Source: an uncultured Clostridia bacterium
Lineage (GTDB): Bacteria > Bacillota > Clostridia > Oscillospirales > Ruminococcaceae
Assembly (NCBI GenBank): GCA_947624345.1
Contig: CANQJW010000007.1
Span: 1 to 35,154, forward strand
DNA: 35,154 bases
Reading direction: 5' to 3'
Positions 1 to 9,159 of this stretch are shown here, one piece after another. The notes beneath the pieces were generated by a model. It was not told the origin of the DNA. It was given only the letters and a program-made list of their open reading frames with translations, and ran no database searches. The translations under genes and the position numbers were made by a program. How positions within the stretch are numbered: the first letter of the stretch is position 1; each line of letters opens with the position of its first letter.

Positions 1-71
1 GGGTGATGGGATTCGAACCCACGATCTTCAGGACCACAATCTGACGCGTTAACCAACTACGCTACACCCAC
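1..71 (-). tRNA. tRNA-His (GTG anticodon), 3' end cut by window edge
   Basis: Read on the minus strand, the gene starts at 71 with acceptor arm GTGGGTG, preceded by an encoded G at 72 that would be the histidine-specific G-1. The anticodon loop is TTGTGGT, giving anticodon GTG. The T arm is GTGGG/CCCAT with loop TTCGAAT. The 3' acceptor strand runs off the window after CACCC, so two paired bases, the discriminator and CCA are missing. One A-C mismatch closes the anticodon stem. Confidence 0.9.
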
Positions 72-140
72 CATATTGAATTTTAGTAAATAACATTAAC
101 AATCATGCAAAAACGACAGAAACTGCAACGTCAGCAATAA

Positions 141-217
<77 letters not shown>

Positions 218-221
218 ATAC

Positions 222-246
222 AAAAAAATTGCACCTGATGGTGCAT
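222..246 (-). terminator. Hairpin with U-tract between tRNA-Gly and tRNA-Arg
   Basis: Minus strand: TGCACC-ATCA-GGTGCA followed by A and seven T residues. This has the form of an intrinsic terminator immediately behind the tRNA-Gly CCA end. The next tRNA begins only 4 bases after the T-run, so it may be leaky or act as a processing signal. Confidence 0.6.
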
Positions 247-320
247 TGGAGCGGGTGATGGGAATCGAACCCACACGACCAGCTTGGAAGGCTGGGATTC
301 TACCATTGAACTACACCCGC
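247..320 (-). tRNA. tRNA-Gly (TCC anticodon)
   Basis: On the minus strand the gene starts at 320 with GCGGGTG, pairs with CACCCGC at the 3' side, and ends T-CCA at 250-247, so CCA is encoded. The anticodon stem is CCAGC/GCTGG with loop CTTCCAA, giving TCC, which reads GGA/GGG. It is the first gene behind the promoter at 355-383. Confidence 0.95.
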
Positions 321-354
321 ATAGAAAACCTATTCCTATCAATTGACGAAACAT

Positions 355-383
355 ATTATAGCATTAAAAAAATCAGTTGTCAA
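355..383 (-). promoter_or_regulatory. SigA promoter of the tRNA cluster
   Basis: The minus strand carries TTGACA at 383-378 and TATAAT at 360-355 with a 17-base spacer, matching the housekeeping consensus at all 12 positions. The predicted start is near 348, about 28 bases ahead of tRNA-Gly. Confidence 0.85.
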
Positions 384-483
384 CCCCTTTTTATAAAAAA
401 TTCAGAAATAGCAAAATTACCATTTCTGAATTTGAAAATTAGCTTTTTTTGTGAGTTTTTATTGTTTTAGAAATTTTATATTT

Positions 484-1464
484 TTATTTTTTCTTTTTTA
501 TTTTTATCGAAACTAAAAATGCCACGATTCCGATAACAGCGACCGAGATAAACCAGTATAATCCATAATTCGTAATGAAATAAATTATCTGATTTTTGCT
601 ACCAAGATTATAATACTGTAAAAATTCAACTCTGCATTTGCTGAAATAGTCAGTTGCCATAAAGATCAAATCAATGATTGTCAGAATTACTGATGAGATC
701 AAAAGTATCAGACCGGTCTTTTTCATATTCTGATTAGACTTTAATTCATCTCGTTGCACCGACTGCTTCTTAGACTTTGTTTTCTTCTCAAAGTAGTCTA
801 TAACCTTATCTCTGAATATAAAGCCTATAATTCCTATGTCTATCATTATGATACTTAGTATAACCGCAAGACTATAATTTCCGTCAATTATTGATGCACC
901 AAAAGCTACAGATAATACCACCAGCGGCAGTCGGGCAGGAAGAACATATAGAAAATATGTTTTCTTATCCATTGAAGTCAAAGGTGCTAAAAACGACATA
1001 GCATCTTTTGGCATTGCAGGTATAAGATATATGACGAAAAATATCAAAGCAACCTTATCAGGCTCCCGAAGAAATTTAAACCTCTTGAGATCCTTTTTGT
1101 TTACAAATGCCTCGACAAATGGATATCCTAAAATTCTAACAAGCCCAAAAACAATACCCATTCCGACATATAAACCGATACAAGAAAAAACACTTCCCCA
1201 GAATGTGCCAAACAAAGCACCGCCTATTATCTGAATGGGAGGAATAACCGGAATAATAACCTGAAACGCCTGAAGACCTATGAAAATTAGTATTCCTACT
1301 GCTTTTTTAGATTCAATAAAGCGTTCAAGATCTTCTCTGCCCTGAGTAGTGTTAAGACTGTTTACCCACGGCAATATAGCAATCGTCACACCAATCATAA
1401 TTGTAAGAACTATGATAAGAGCGGATAGCTTTATTATAATATTTTTGTTAAACCTTTTTCTCAT
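484..1464 (-). CDS. TVP38/TMEM64 (VTT, SNARE-associated Golgi) family membrane protein with C-terminal extension
   Basis: About 326 residues from ATG at 1464 (MRKRFNKN). The open frame extends further upstream, but that part lies inside the preceding gene, and AAGGAT sits just ahead of this ATG. A TM helix comes first, then the VTT core: a proline-rich segment (QVIIPVIPPIQIIGGALFG), a glycine-rich re-entrant stretch and LIPAMPKDAMSFLAPL. The family is implicated in lipid scrambling or membrane homeostasis; the substrate cannot be read here. After the core comes a charged linker and then two to three extra TM segments ending in a KKKK tail, which ordinary DedA/TVP38 proteins lack. The upstream gene's stop overlaps this gene's ribosome binding site, so the two are probably co-transcribed and coupled. 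Confidence 0.8.
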   Translation of the reverse strand: MRKRFNKNIIIKLSALIIVLTIMIGVTIAILPWVNSLNTTQGREDLERFIESKKAVGILIFIGLQAFQVIIPVIPPIQIIGGALFGTFWGSVFSCIGLYVGMGIVFGLVRILGYPFVEAFVNKKDLKRFKFLREPDKVALIFFVIYLIPAMPKDAMSFLAPLTSMDKKTYFLYVLPARLPLVVLSVAFGASIIDGNYSLAVILSIIMIDIGIIGFIFRDKVIDYFEKKTKSKKQSVQRDELKSNQNMKKTGLILLISSVILTIIDLIFMATDYFSKCRVEFLQYYNLGSKNQIIYFITNYGLYWFISVAVIGIVAFLVSIKIKKKK

Positions 1465-1474
1465 TGCTGTATCC

Positions 1475-2014
1475 TTAAATCTTCTGTAAAATTTTCTTTC
1501 TGAACCATTTGACGTATAAATCTTTAAGTCTCGAAACAGCAACGTCGTATATGATAAATACAACGTTTGTCAGAGCCAAGAATATAAAAGCTCCGTACTT
1601 ACCCCACTCGCCTGTTTCTTCTGCCAAATCAGAACCGGTAACTACTCTAATAATAATTTGATAATATATAACTATCAGTGTATTGTAAATAACTAGCTTT
1701 ATTATCCATTCGATAACTTTGTTTTTTGATTTTTCGATAAACATTTTAAGCAAAGGGTAATATCCCAAAAGCATTATATATAAAAGTCCGGCTTCCTTAT
1801 CAGGCGTTATAAATAAGCACAAAACCGCAACAGAAACATATGTGAAAAATGCCCACTTTGCATTTATTTCAACATTCACAATAATCAGCATTGCTCCTGC
1901 AAGCGCAGGTATCAGATATACCAAAAAAGGCATAAAGCCCGTCAAAAACATAAGAGAAAGAGAAAGTGCAGAAATAATTCCGCCAAGAGATACCTTATAG
2001 CTTACCTTCTTCAC
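1475..2014 (-). CDS. Predicted multi-pass membrane protein, unassigned
   Basis: About 179 residues starting at GTG 2014 (VKKVSYKVSLGG). The longer frame back to 2077 is rejected because a promoter (-35 at 2065-2070, -10 at 2042-2047) overlaps it, and GGAG lies 9 bases before the GTG. It has about five hydrophobic segments with short loops. The N-terminal pattern (LGGIISALSLSLMFLTG followed by PALAGAM) resembles ECF-transporter S components or related small membrane proteins, but no ligand-specific motif is visible, so the function is left open. It is the first gene of a two-gene operon with the TVP38/TMEM64 protein. Confidence 0.7.
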   Translation of the reverse strand: MKKVSYKVSLGGIISALSLSLMFLTGFMPFLVYLIPALAGAMLIIVNVEINAKWAFFTYVSVAVLCLFITPDKEAGLLYIMLLGYYPLLKMFIEKSKNKVIEWIIKLVIYNTLIVIYYQIIIRVVTGSDLAEETGEWGKYGAFIFLALTNVVFIIYDVAVSRLKDLYVKWFRKKILQKI

Positions 2015-2041
2015 TTTCCTCAACTCCGTTAATTTTACTAT

Positions 2042-2070
2042 AGTATAACATATATTACAATTTACTGCAA
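2042..2070 (-). promoter_or_regulatory. SigA promoter for the two-gene membrane protein operon
   Basis: Minus strand: TTGCAG (2070-2065), 17-base spacer, TATACT (2047-2042). The predicted start near 2035 gives a short leader of about 20 bases to the GTG start at 2014 and supports that start over the upstream one. Confidence 0.7.
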
Positions 2071-2219
2071 CCGGCAAACCGGCAACGGTGACGTTGCATC
2101 CTCTTCCGTCTATGAATAGGTTGATAAATGTTATAGCTTGTACAACGGCAGACTTTACTTTATAAAAAATATACTATATTCTATAAAAGAAATTCTTGTT
2201 TCTTGCCTCTGGCTTCTTT
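2071..2219. repeat. Intergenic repeat: GTGA-loop hairpin plus TTCTTGCCTCT motif
   Basis: The gap between uvrA and the membrane gene holds a perfect hairpin GCAACG-GTGA-CGTTGC at 2082-2097, preceded by CCGG repeats at 2071-2082, and a TTCTTG/TTCTTGCCTCTGGCTTC motif at 2193-2219. The same modules recur at 5084-5236, 11502-11551, 13122-13184, 15533-15552, 16295-16321 and 18991-19017. No gene is seen between the modules. Confidence 0.6.
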
Positions 2220-2222
2220 CAT

Positions 2223-5054
2223 CTATAAGCTCAAGCATTTCTTTAAGTACATTCCCGTATAGGATTTTTCATTCTCAGCAATCTGCTCGGGAGTTCCGCA
2301 GGCAACTACCGTTCCGCCGCCTTCTCCACCCTCAGGACCTAGATCAATAATATGATCGGCAGTCTTGATAACGTCAAGGTTATGCTCGATTATCAAAACA
2401 GTATTGCCCGAATCTACCAGCTTTTGTAAAACCTCGATCAGCTTATGAACGTCGGCTGTATGAAGTCCCGTTGTAGGTTCGTCAAGAATGTAAATGGTCT
2501 TTCCCGTTGAACGCTTAGAGAGCTCGGTTGCAAGCTTTACCCTCTGTGCCTCTCCTCCCGAAAGAGTGGTTGCAGGCTGACCAATCTTTACATATCCCAA
2601 GCCTACGTCAAAGAGAGTCTGAAGCTTTCTCTGTATCTTGGGTATGTTTTTGAAAAACTCTACTCCCTCTTCAACAGTCATCTCCAAAACGTCGTAAATG
2701 CTCTTGCCCTTATATTTTATTTCCAGCGTTTCTCGATTATATCTCCTGCCCTTGCATACTTCGCACGGAACATAAACATCAGGAAGAAAATGCATTTCAA
2801 TTTTCAGTATTCCGTCTCCCTCGCAGGCTTCGCATCTTCCGCCCCTGACGTTAAAAGAAAACCTTCCTGCATTATATCCCTTCATCTTTGCGTCGTTGGT
2901 GTTTGCGAATAATTCACGAATATCGGTAAATACGCCTGTATATGTCGCAGGGTTTGAACGCGGCGTTCTGCCTATAGGAGACTGGTCAATGTTTATAACC
3001 TTGTCGAGATTTTCAAGCCCTCTCATCTCTCCGAACTTGCCCGACCTTATCCTTGCTCTGTTCAGCTTTCCTGCAAGCTCCTTGTAGATAACCTCATTGA
3101 CAAGTGAGCTTTTTCCGCTGCCCGATACTCCCGTAACGCAAGTGAAAGTACCCAGTGGTATGCTAACATTGATTTTTTTCAGATTATTCTGTTCTGCGCC
3201 GATAATATCAAGAGTAAAACCGTTTCCCTTTCTACGTTTTTCAGGAACAGGAATCTTTTTAGCACCGCATAAATACTGACCTGTTATTGACTTTTTGCAC
3301 TTCTTTATCTTGTCAACCGTTCCTGCGCAGACGATCTCACCGCCGTGTATCCCAGCTCCGGGACCAATATCGACAATATAATCTGCATTATACATGGTGT
3401 CCTCATCATGCTCAACAACTATGAGAGTGTTTCCTAAATCGCGAAGTCTTTTCAGTGTTGCAATAAGCTTGTCATTATCCCTTTGATGCAAGCCTATAGA
3501 TGGCTCATCAAGAATATAAAGCACTCCCACTAAAGACGAACCTATCTGGGTCGCAAGTCTGATCCTCTGGCTTTCTCCGCCCGAAAGCGTACCGCTGGAA
3601 CGTGATAACGTCAGATATTCAAGACCTACGCTCTGCAAAAATCCCAATCGCTCATTTATCTCTTTAATAATTCGCCCGCCTATTAGCTCCTCACGCTCGG
3701 TAAGCTTTAGATTTTTAAAAAATTCCAAAGCCTTTGTAACCGACATATGCGTAAGCTCGCTTATATTTATTCCACCTATCGTCACGCTCAGACTTTCTTT
3801 TTTAAGCCTTTCACCGTGACAAACAGGACATTCCTCGTCACTCATACACGCCTCTATGTCGTGCTTTGAATAGTCGCTTGTGCTTTCCTTGTATCTGCGC
3901 TCAAGATTGTTTATAATGCCCTCAAACTCACCGCTATACTTTCCACTCCAACCTGTTTTGGAAATTCTCTCATATTCGAGTACCTGTCCCATAGTTCCGT
4001 ACAGAAATATATCTATTGCGTCCTTGTCAAGCTCCTTAACAGGCACATCAAGCGGAATACCGTACTTCTTCGAGATAGCACGGTATGTCGTCATAGCAAA
4101 TGACGATTCGTCAAGAGAGTTCCAGCCGCTTGCCTTTATAGCACCCTGCAAAATTGACAGATCCTTATTCGGTATAATCAGCTCGGGGTCAATTTTCTGA
4201 AACACACCCAGTCCGGTGCAATTTTCGCAAGCGCCGAACGGATTGTTAAACGAAAACATTCTCGGTGTAAGTTCTTCAATGGAGATATTATGCTCAGGGC
4301 AGGAATAATTCTGCGAGAACATCATTTCCTCACCATCGATAACGTCAACGGTAACTATTCCGCCCGTAAGCTGTGAAACTGTTTCGATACTGTCAGTCAG
4401 CCTTGACTTTATTGACGGCTTAACAACAAGTCTGTCGACAACTATTTCAATAGTATGCTTTTTATTCTTTTCAATGCTTATTTTTTCAGAAAGATCATAA
4501 GTTATTCCGTCTATTCTCACCCTAACATAGCCAGATTTCTTTGCACTTTCCAGCTCTTTAACGTGTTCGCCCTTTCTGCCCCTTACAATAGGCGCAAGAA
4601 GCTGAATCTTAGTACCCTCCTCAAGCTCGAGAATTTTATCAACTATCTGGTCTACTGTCTGCTGTCTTATTTCCTTACCGCATACCGGACAATGAGGAAT
4701 ACCAATCCTTGCGTATAAAAGACGCAGATAATCGTACACCTCTGTTACGGTTCCGACTGTTGAACGTGGGTTTTTCGAGGTAGTTTTCTGGTCTATAGAT
4801 ATAGCAGGCGAAAGCCCTGTGATTGAATCCACATCGGGCTTTTCCATCTGACCCAAAAACTGTCTTGCATAAGACGAAAGAGATTCCATATACCGTCTCT
4901 GACCGTCGGCAAATATGGTATCAAAAGCAAGCGACGACTTTCCCGAACCGGATAGCCCCGTCATAACAATAAGTTTATCTCTGGGCAGAGTAACGTCGAT
5001 ATTTTTAAGATTATGTTCTCTTGCACCCTTAATTACAATTTGATTTTTTTGCAT
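2223..5054 (-). CDS. uvrA: Excinuclease ABC subunit A (UvrA)
   Basis: 943 residues, normal length. UvrA is the damage-sensing ATPase of nucleotide excision repair; it loads UvrB onto lesions. Two ABC modules are visible: Walker [13 protein letters not shown] near residue 33 and [14 protein letters not shown] in the second half, with signatures [12 protein letters not shown] and [12 protein letters not shown]. Zinc-binding CxxC pairs are present (CPVCGKE, CENCTG, CPVCHGE, and CEACEGDG...CEVCKGR in the second half). Start ATG 5054 has AAGGAAG upstream. It lies downstream of uvrB in the same direction, separated by about 170 bases of repeat sequence, and is probably in the SOS-controlled radC-uvrB-uvrA unit. 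No internal promoter was identified in the gap. Confidence 0.98.
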   Translation of the reverse strand: MQKNQIVIKGAREHNLKNIDVTLPRDKLIVMTGLSGSGKSSLAFDTIFADGQRRYMESLSSYARQFLGQMEKPDVDSITGLSPAISIDQKTTSKNPRSTVGTVTEVYDYLRLLYARIGIPHCPVCGKEIRQQTVDQIVDKILELEEGTKIQLLAPIVRGRKGEHVKELESAKKSGYVRVRIDGITYDLSEKISIEKNKKHTIEIVVDRLVVKPSIKSRLTDSIETVSQLTGGIVTVDVIDGEEMMFSQNYSCPEHNISIEELTPRMFSFNNPFGACENCTGLGVFQKIDPELIIPNKDLSILQGAIKASGWNSLDESSFAMTTYRAISKKYGIPLDVPVKELDKDAIDIFLYGTMGQVLEYERISKTGWSGKYSGEFEGIINNLERRYKESTSDYSKHDIEACMSDEECPVCHGERLKKESLSVTIGGINISELTHMSVTKALEFFKNLKLTEREELIGGRIIKEINERLGFLQSVGLEYLTLSRSSGTLSGGESQRIRLATQIGSSLVGVLYILDEPSIGLHQRDNDKLIATLKRLRDLGNTLIVVEHDEDTMYNADYIVDIGPGAGIHGGEIVCAGTVDKIKKCKKSITGQYLCGAKKIPVPEKRRKGNGFTLDIIGAEQNNLKKINVSIPLGTFTCVTGVSGSGKSSLVNEVIYKELAGKLNRARIRSGKFGEMRGLENLDKVINIDQSPIGRTPRSNPATYTGVFTDIRELFANTNDAKMKGYNAGRFSFNVRGGRCEACEGDGILKIEMHFLPDVYVPCEVCKGRRYNRETLEIKYKGKSIYDVLEMTVEEGVEFFKNIPKIQRKLQTLFDVGLGYVKIGQPATTLSGGEAQRVKLATELSKRSTGKTIYILDEPTTGLHTADVHKLIEVLQKLVDSGNTVLIIEHNLDVIKTADHIIDLGPEGGEGGGTVVACGTPEQIAENEKSYTGMYLKKCLSL

Positions 5055-5083
5055 AATTTTTTTACTTCCTTTTCCCTATTTTA

Positions 5084-5236
5084 GATGCCGGACATCAGAG
5101 ACAAGATGCAAGAATTTATTTATACAGCCAAGTTATCAGCTGCAGAACCTCCGCCGGCTCGGCGGTGCAACATCACCGTTGCTCTTGTTTCTTGCCTCTA
5201 AGCTTCTTGCCTCTAACAGGTAACGTCACCGTTGCC
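5084..5236. repeat. Composite repeat element between uvrB and uvrA
   Basis: The whole intergenic space is repeat-like. At 5084-5116 there is an AGAGACAAGATGCAAGAA motif. At 5151-5165 there is a perfect GC hairpin CCGCCG-GCT-CGGCGG. At 5167-5182 GCAAC and GTTGC flank ATCACC. At 5183-5213 there are two TTCTTGCCTCT copies, the inverse of the first motif. At 5219-5236 GGTAACG-TCAC-CGTTGCC runs into the end of uvrB. The outer motifs form inverted ends, as in a MITE-like element. Confidence 0.65.
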
Positions 5237-7193
5237 CCTTAAGCTCCGCAATCTTATCCCTCAGAAATGCCGCATGTTCAAACTCAAGAAGCTTAGCAGA
5301 CTCTTTCATCTGTCTCGTCAAATCGTCGATAAGCTTGTTCATCTCCTGCTTTGACATCTTATTTCTCTGCCGCGCGGAGTATTCAACCTCCTCCTTAGTA
5401 GAGATCTCTATAACGTCACGAACATCTTTAACGATAGTCTTAGGAACAATACCGCGCTTTTTGTTGTATTCCATCTGAATTGAGCGGCGTCTCTCTGTCT
5501 CGGTTATCGCCATCTCCATTGAGCGCGTAACCTGATCAGCGTACATTATTACCATACCCTCAGCGTTTCTTGCGGCACGCCCTATCGTCTGAATAAGAGA
5601 GCTTTCAGACCTAAGAAAGCCTTCCTTGTCAGCGTCTAAAATCGCTACGAGCGAAACTTCGGGAATGTCTAACCCCTCACGCAAAAGATTGATTCCCACA
5701 AGTACGTCAAACTCTCCTAAACGCAAATCACGAATGATTTCCATTCTCTCTATAGCGTCAATGTCGTGATGCATATACCGAACGGCTATCCCGTAGCCCT
5801 TTAAGAACTCGGTCAGGTCCTCAGCCATTTTCTTTGTCAGCGTTGTTACCAGAACCCTCTGCTTCTTTTCAATGCGAATGTTTATCTCTGACAACAGATC
5901 CTCGATCTGCCCCTCAACAGGACGGACAGAAATTTCAGGATCAAGAAGTCCCGTAGGTCTGATAACCTGCTCGACGATTTGAGCTGAGTGTTCCTTTTCA
6001 AAATCACCCGGCGTTGCCGAAACAAACACTGCCTGATTGATGTGATTATAAAATTCATCAAACTGCAAAGGTCGGTTATCAAGCGCCGACGGAAGTCTGA
6101 AACCGTAGTCTATAAGCGTTGTCTTTCTAGCTCTGTCGCCAGCATACATACCCCTAACCTGCGGAAGACTGACATGAGATTCGTCCACCATCAGCAGAAA
6201 ATCGTCGGGAAAATGATCAAGCAAAGTGTATGGGGTCGAGCCGGCAGGACGTCTCGCTAAGACTCTGGAATAGTTTTCTATACCACTGCAAAAACCGATT
6301 TCCTGAAGCATTTCTATGTCGTAATTCGTTCTCTGAGCAATTCTCTGAGCCTCTATCAGCTTGTTGTTGTCAGTAAAAAACTTAACCCGCTCGTCAAGCT
6401 CCTCTCTCAGCTCATCAATAGCCTGAGACATCTTATCCCTTGCAACTATATAGTGAGATGCAGGAAAAATCGCAACGTGATTGAGCGTCGAGATAAGCTC
6501 GCCGGTTATGACGTTGATTTCCGAAATTTTATCTATCTCGTCTCCGAAAAATTCAATTCTGTAAGCTGTATCCGTATGGCTCGACGGAAATATCTCTACA
6601 ACATCTCCCCTGACCCTAAACCTGTTTCTTTCAAATGCAATATCGTTTCTCTCATACTGAATACCGACAAGCTCTGCTAACAGCTTGTCACGAGATTTTT
6701 CCATACCCTTTCTTATTGACACCACCATAGAACGGTACTCCTCAGGGTCGCCTAGCGAATATATGCAAGACACCGATGCCACTACAATAACGTCACGCCT
6801 TTCGGCAATTGCCGTTGTAGCCGAGTGCCTAAGCTTATCTATTTCAGAATTTATTGACGCATCCTTTTCTATATAAACGTCTGTACTAGGGACATAAGCC
6901 TCAGGCTGGTAATAGTCATAGTAGGACACAAAATATTCAACAGCATTATTCGGGAAGAACTCCTTAAACTCGCTGCAAAGCTGCGCTGCCAGAATTTTAT
7001 TATGTGCCAAAACCAGCGTTGGCTTATTTACTTTTTCAATAACATTAGCCATAGTAAAGGTTTTTCCCGAACCTGTAACGCCAAGCAAGGTCTGCTCTTT
7101 ATAGCCGTTTTTTATGCCCTCTACAAGCTTTTCAATAGCCTCAGGCTGATCCCCAGTCGGCTTATATTCTGATACCAGTTGAAACTTATCCAT
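5226..7193 (-). CDS. uvrB: Excinuclease ABC subunit B (UvrB)
   Basis: 655 residues, full length. UvrB is the helicase-like core of nucleotide excision repair that clamps the damaged strand and recruits UvrC. Visible are Walker A GVTGSGKT at 38-45, the beta-hairpin region [12 protein letters not shown] near 90-101, the DExx-type motif DESH near 335, the helicase C-terminal motif QTIGRAARN, and a C-terminal UVR domain ([15 protein letters not shown]). ATG 7193 is preceded by GGGAG. The last codons CAA CGG TGA are part of a repeat hairpin (5219-5236), so the C-terminal QR and stop come from a repeat. It lies 20 bases behind radC. Confidence 0.98.
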   Translation of the reverse strand: MDKFQLVSEYKPTGDQPEAIEKLVEGIKNGYKEQTLLGVTGSGKTFTMANVIEKVNKPTLVLAHNKILAAQLCSEFKEFFPNNAVEYFVSYYDYYQPEAYVPSTDVYIEKDASINSEIDKLRHSATTAIAERRDVIVVASVSCIYSLGDPEEYRSMVVSIRKGMEKSRDKLLAELVGIQYERNDIAFERNRFRVRGDVVEIFPSSHTDTAYRIEFFGDEIDKISEINVITGELISTLNHVAIFPASHYIVARDKMSQAIDELREELDERVKFFTDNNKLIEAQRIAQRTNYDIEMLQEIGFCSGIENYSRVLARRPAGSTPYTLLDHFPDDFLLMVDESHVSLPQVRGMYAGDRARKTTLIDYGFRLPSALDNRPLQFDEFYNHINQAVFVSATPGDFEKEHSAQIVEQVIRPTGLLDPEISVRPVEGQIEDLLSEINIRIEKKQRVLVTTLTKKMAEDLTEFLKGYGIAVRYMHHDIDAIERMEIIRDLRLGEFDVLVGINLLREGLDIPEVSLVAILDADKEGFLRSESSLIQTIGRAARNAEGMVIMYADQVTRSMEMAITETERRRSIQMEYNKKRGIVPKTIVKDVRDVIEISTKEEVEYSARQRNKMSKQEMNKLIDDLTRQMKESAKLLEFEHAAFLRDKIAELKGQR

Positions 7194-7213
7194 AAAAACT
7201 CCCGAACTTTTTT

Positions 7214-7897
7214 CTAATTTAAAAATGGCATAAGGCCTGTTTCTTTAAATGAAAATACACCGTCATTGCCAACTATCACATGATCAAGAATATCAATGTC
7301 GAGTTCTTTCAGGCAGTTTCTTAATTTCCTTGTCATTAATTTATCTGCATCAGAAGGTCTGCTTGTTGTATCCGGGTGATTGTGAGAAATTATTATGTTT
7401 GTACTGTTCGCCTTAATTGCTGCCTCAGCAACAATTCTTGGTGAAATAATTGCAGACTTATTTGTCCCCTTTGCAACAGTTGAACAGGATATAACATTCA
7501 ACCCGTTATCAAGACAGCATACCTTGAACTCTTCCTTTTTAAGCCCGATAAATGCAATAGAAAAATAGTTGCTCACTCTTTCAATTGTGTTAAGACATTT
7601 TGTGTTATCCGCTCCGATAGAATATAACCTCAATAGCTGAGGAATCATCTTTATCAGCGTTGCAGAGTTATCTGTTATACCATCAATACTTTTCAAGCCC
7701 TCGAAGGTCGCATCAAAAACGCCCGATAATGAGCCGAATGTATCAATTAGCTTATGTGCAATTAAATTTGTATTTTTTCTCGGAATACTGTATGTCAATA
7801 ATAGTTCAAGCACCTCGTGGGGTTCAAAGCTTTCTAAGCCCGAATTAAGAAATCTTTCTTTCATTCTGAGTCTGTGACCTGCGTGTGGTGCGTCCAT
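7214..7897 (-). CDS. radC: RadC/JAMM (MPN+) domain protein
   Basis: About 227 residues from ATG 7897 ([17 protein letters not shown]), preceded by GGAAGGGAAG. A TTG 14 codons earlier is possible but less likely. The N-terminal part carries the RadC helix-hairpin-helix region. The C-terminal JAMM/MPN+ metal site is clear in [15 protein letters not shown] (HxHP, then S and D). The biochemical role of RadC is unsettled; the historical DNA-repair assignment is doubtful. Here it is the first gene of an apparent radC-uvrB-uvrA unit with an SOS box at its start, which places it in the DNA-damage regulon of this organism. Confidence 0.93.
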   Translation of the reverse strand: MDAPHAGHRLRMKERFLNSGLESFEPHEVLELLLTYSIPRKNTNLIAHKLIDTFGSLSGVFDATFEGLKSIDGITDNSATLIKMIPQLLRLYSIGADNTKCLNTIERVSNYFSIAFIGLKKEEFKVCCLDNGLNVISCSTVAKGTNKSAIISPRIVAEAAIKANSTNIIISHNHPDTTSRPSDADKLMTRKLRNCLKELDIDILDHVIVGNDGVFSFKETGLMPFLN

Positions 7898-7953
7898 GAT
7901 CTTGTCAACTTCCCTTCCGTCCGTATAAAAGGTTATCAAATAATAAAAAATGT

Positions 7954-7965
7954 GAACCTATGTTC
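7954..7965 (-). promoter_or_regulatory. LexA/DinR (SOS) operator
   Basis: GAACCTATGTTC is a perfect GAAC-N4-GTTC palindrome, the Gram-positive LexA box core. It sits just downstream of the predicted -10 (7974-7979), over the expected start site, where a repressor would block initiation of radC-uvrB-uvrA. Confidence 0.75.
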
Positions 7966-7973
7966 TTTTTAAT

Positions 7974-8002
7974 ATTATACAACATTATTTTGTAAAAGTA
8001 AA
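7974..8002 (-). promoter_or_regulatory. Predicted promoter for radC-uvrB-uvrA
   Basis: Minus strand: consensus -10 TATAAT at 7979-7974 with a partial -35 TTTACT at 8002-7997 and a 17-base spacer. The LexA box lies 8 bases downstream of the -10. Confidence 0.55.
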
Positions 8003-8022
8003 GTGCAATTTATTAAAAAGTA

Positions 8023-8031
8023 TGTTATACT
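8023..8031 (+). promoter_or_regulatory. Extended -10 promoter for the pseudouridine synthase gene
   Basis: TG-T-TATACT at 8023-8031 is an extended -10 element; no good -35 is seen. It lies about 92 bases ahead of the ATG at 8124 and back-to-back with the radC promoter. The leader shows no recognised riboswitch. Confidence 0.45.
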
Positions 8032-8123
8032 AGAAGTAATAGGTTAGCAGCAAAAGGCAAGAGCAGCCAGCAAAACCTTGTGTTAAATAGTTACAGTCAC
8101 AAGCCCTGTGAAAGGAATAGCTT

Positions 8124-9071
8124 ATGAGAACATTTATTATAAACGAAAATGATTCGGGACAGAGACTTGACAAATTTATTTCTAAATCGGTTAAAAATCT
8201 TCCTAAAAACCTGATGTATAAATATATCCGCCTTAAGCGAATTAAGATAAACAATAAACGCTGTGAGATTTCGACAAGGCTTAATGTTAACGATGAAGTT
8301 CAGCTATATATAAATGACGAGTTTTTTGAGTTGCCAAAAGATAATAGCTTTATGAATGTTTCACCTAAAATTGATGTTATCTATGAGGACGAGAATATTA
8401 TTCTTGTTGACAAGCCGTGCGGGCTTGTTGTCCACGAAGACGACAATAACAGCATTGATACTCTTATAAACCGCATAAAACGATATCTTTACGACAAAAA
8501 GGAATATAACCCAGAGAACGAACTATCCTTTGCACCTGCGCTTTGCAACAGACTTGACAGAAACACCTCAGGGATTGTTATATGTGCAAAAAACGCTGAA
8601 AGCTTAAGGATCCTCAATCAAAAAATAAAAAATCGTGAGCTGAATAAATACTACCTATGTGTTTGTGTTGGAACATTTGATAAAAAAGAGGATACTCTCA
8701 AAAACTACTTATTCAAGGACGAAAAAAACAACACCGTATATATAGAAAAGACAAAAAAACCTAATAACAAACAGATACTGACAAAGTATAAAGTTATTAA
8801 GGAAAAGAATAATTTATCACTTCTGGAAATAGATTTATTAACAGGACGAACTCACCAGATAAGAGCGCATCTAGCTTATACAGGTCACCCATTACTCGGT
8901 GACGGTAAATACGGATTAAATCACATAAATAAAAAATACTCGGTTAAAACTCAGGCACTTTGCTCATATCGGCTTGATTTCAACTTTAAGACTGATGCCG
9001 GAATACTTGAATATCTGAATAAAAAGTCTTTTAAAACAAATATGCCTTGGTTTTATGATCAATTCTTTTAA
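8124..9071 (+). CDS. RluA-family 23S/tRNA pseudouridine synthase
   Basis: 315 residues, standard for RluC/RluD-type enzymes that isomerise uridine in rRNA. An N-terminal S4 RNA-binding domain (about residues 10-65, GQRLDKFISK) is followed by the catalytic domain with the RluA motif NRLDRNTSGIVICAKN, whose Asp is the nucleophile, and later LLTGRTHQIRAHLAYTGHPLLGD. The target uridine cannot be told from sequence. ATG 8124 is preceded by AAAGGA. The gene is transcribed divergently from radC. Confidence 0.92.
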   Translation: MRTFIINENDSGQRLDKFISKSVKNLPKNLMYKYIRLKRIKINNKRCEISTRLNVNDEVQLYINDEFFELPKDNSFMNVSPKIDVIYEDENIILVDKPCGLVVHEDDNNSIDTLINRIKRYLYDKKEYNPENELSFAPALCNRLDRNTSGIVICAKNAESLRILNQKIKNRELNKYYLCVCVGTFDKKEDTLKNYLFKDEKNNTVYIEKTKKPNNKQILTKYKVIKEKNNLSLLEIDLLTGRTHQIRAHLAYTGHPLLGDGKYGLNHINKKYSVKTQALCSYRLDFNFKTDAGILEYLNKKSFKTNMPWFYDQFF

Positions 9072-9098
9072 AAAATATGAATATATAAATCAGATTAC

Positions 9099-9127
9099 TT
9101 GATTTTTTGTATAATTATTGATACAAT
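9099..9127 (+). promoter_or_regulatory. Predicted SigA promoter for the PHP gene
   Basis: TTGATT at 9099-9104, 17-base spacer, TACAAT at 9122-9127. The start near 9134 leaves a short leader with GGAGG at 9149-9153 before ATG 9160. A weak hairpin with T-tail (AAATCA/TGATTT) overlaps the -35 and could end the upstream gene. Confidence 0.6.
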
Positions 9128-9159
9128 ATATATGATAGATTTAGAATGGAGGTCAATGT

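Noticed and set aside
110-140. GCAACGTCAGC near tRNA-Arg as another repeat hairpin
   Set aside because: It shares bases with the repeat but cannot form the CAACG/CGTTG stem.
246-470. Plus-strand 74-residue ORF over tRNA-Gly
   Set aside because: It reads through the tRNA-Gly gene and its promoter in the antisense sense (MERVMGIEPTRPAW is a familiar tRNA artefact); no ribosome binding site.
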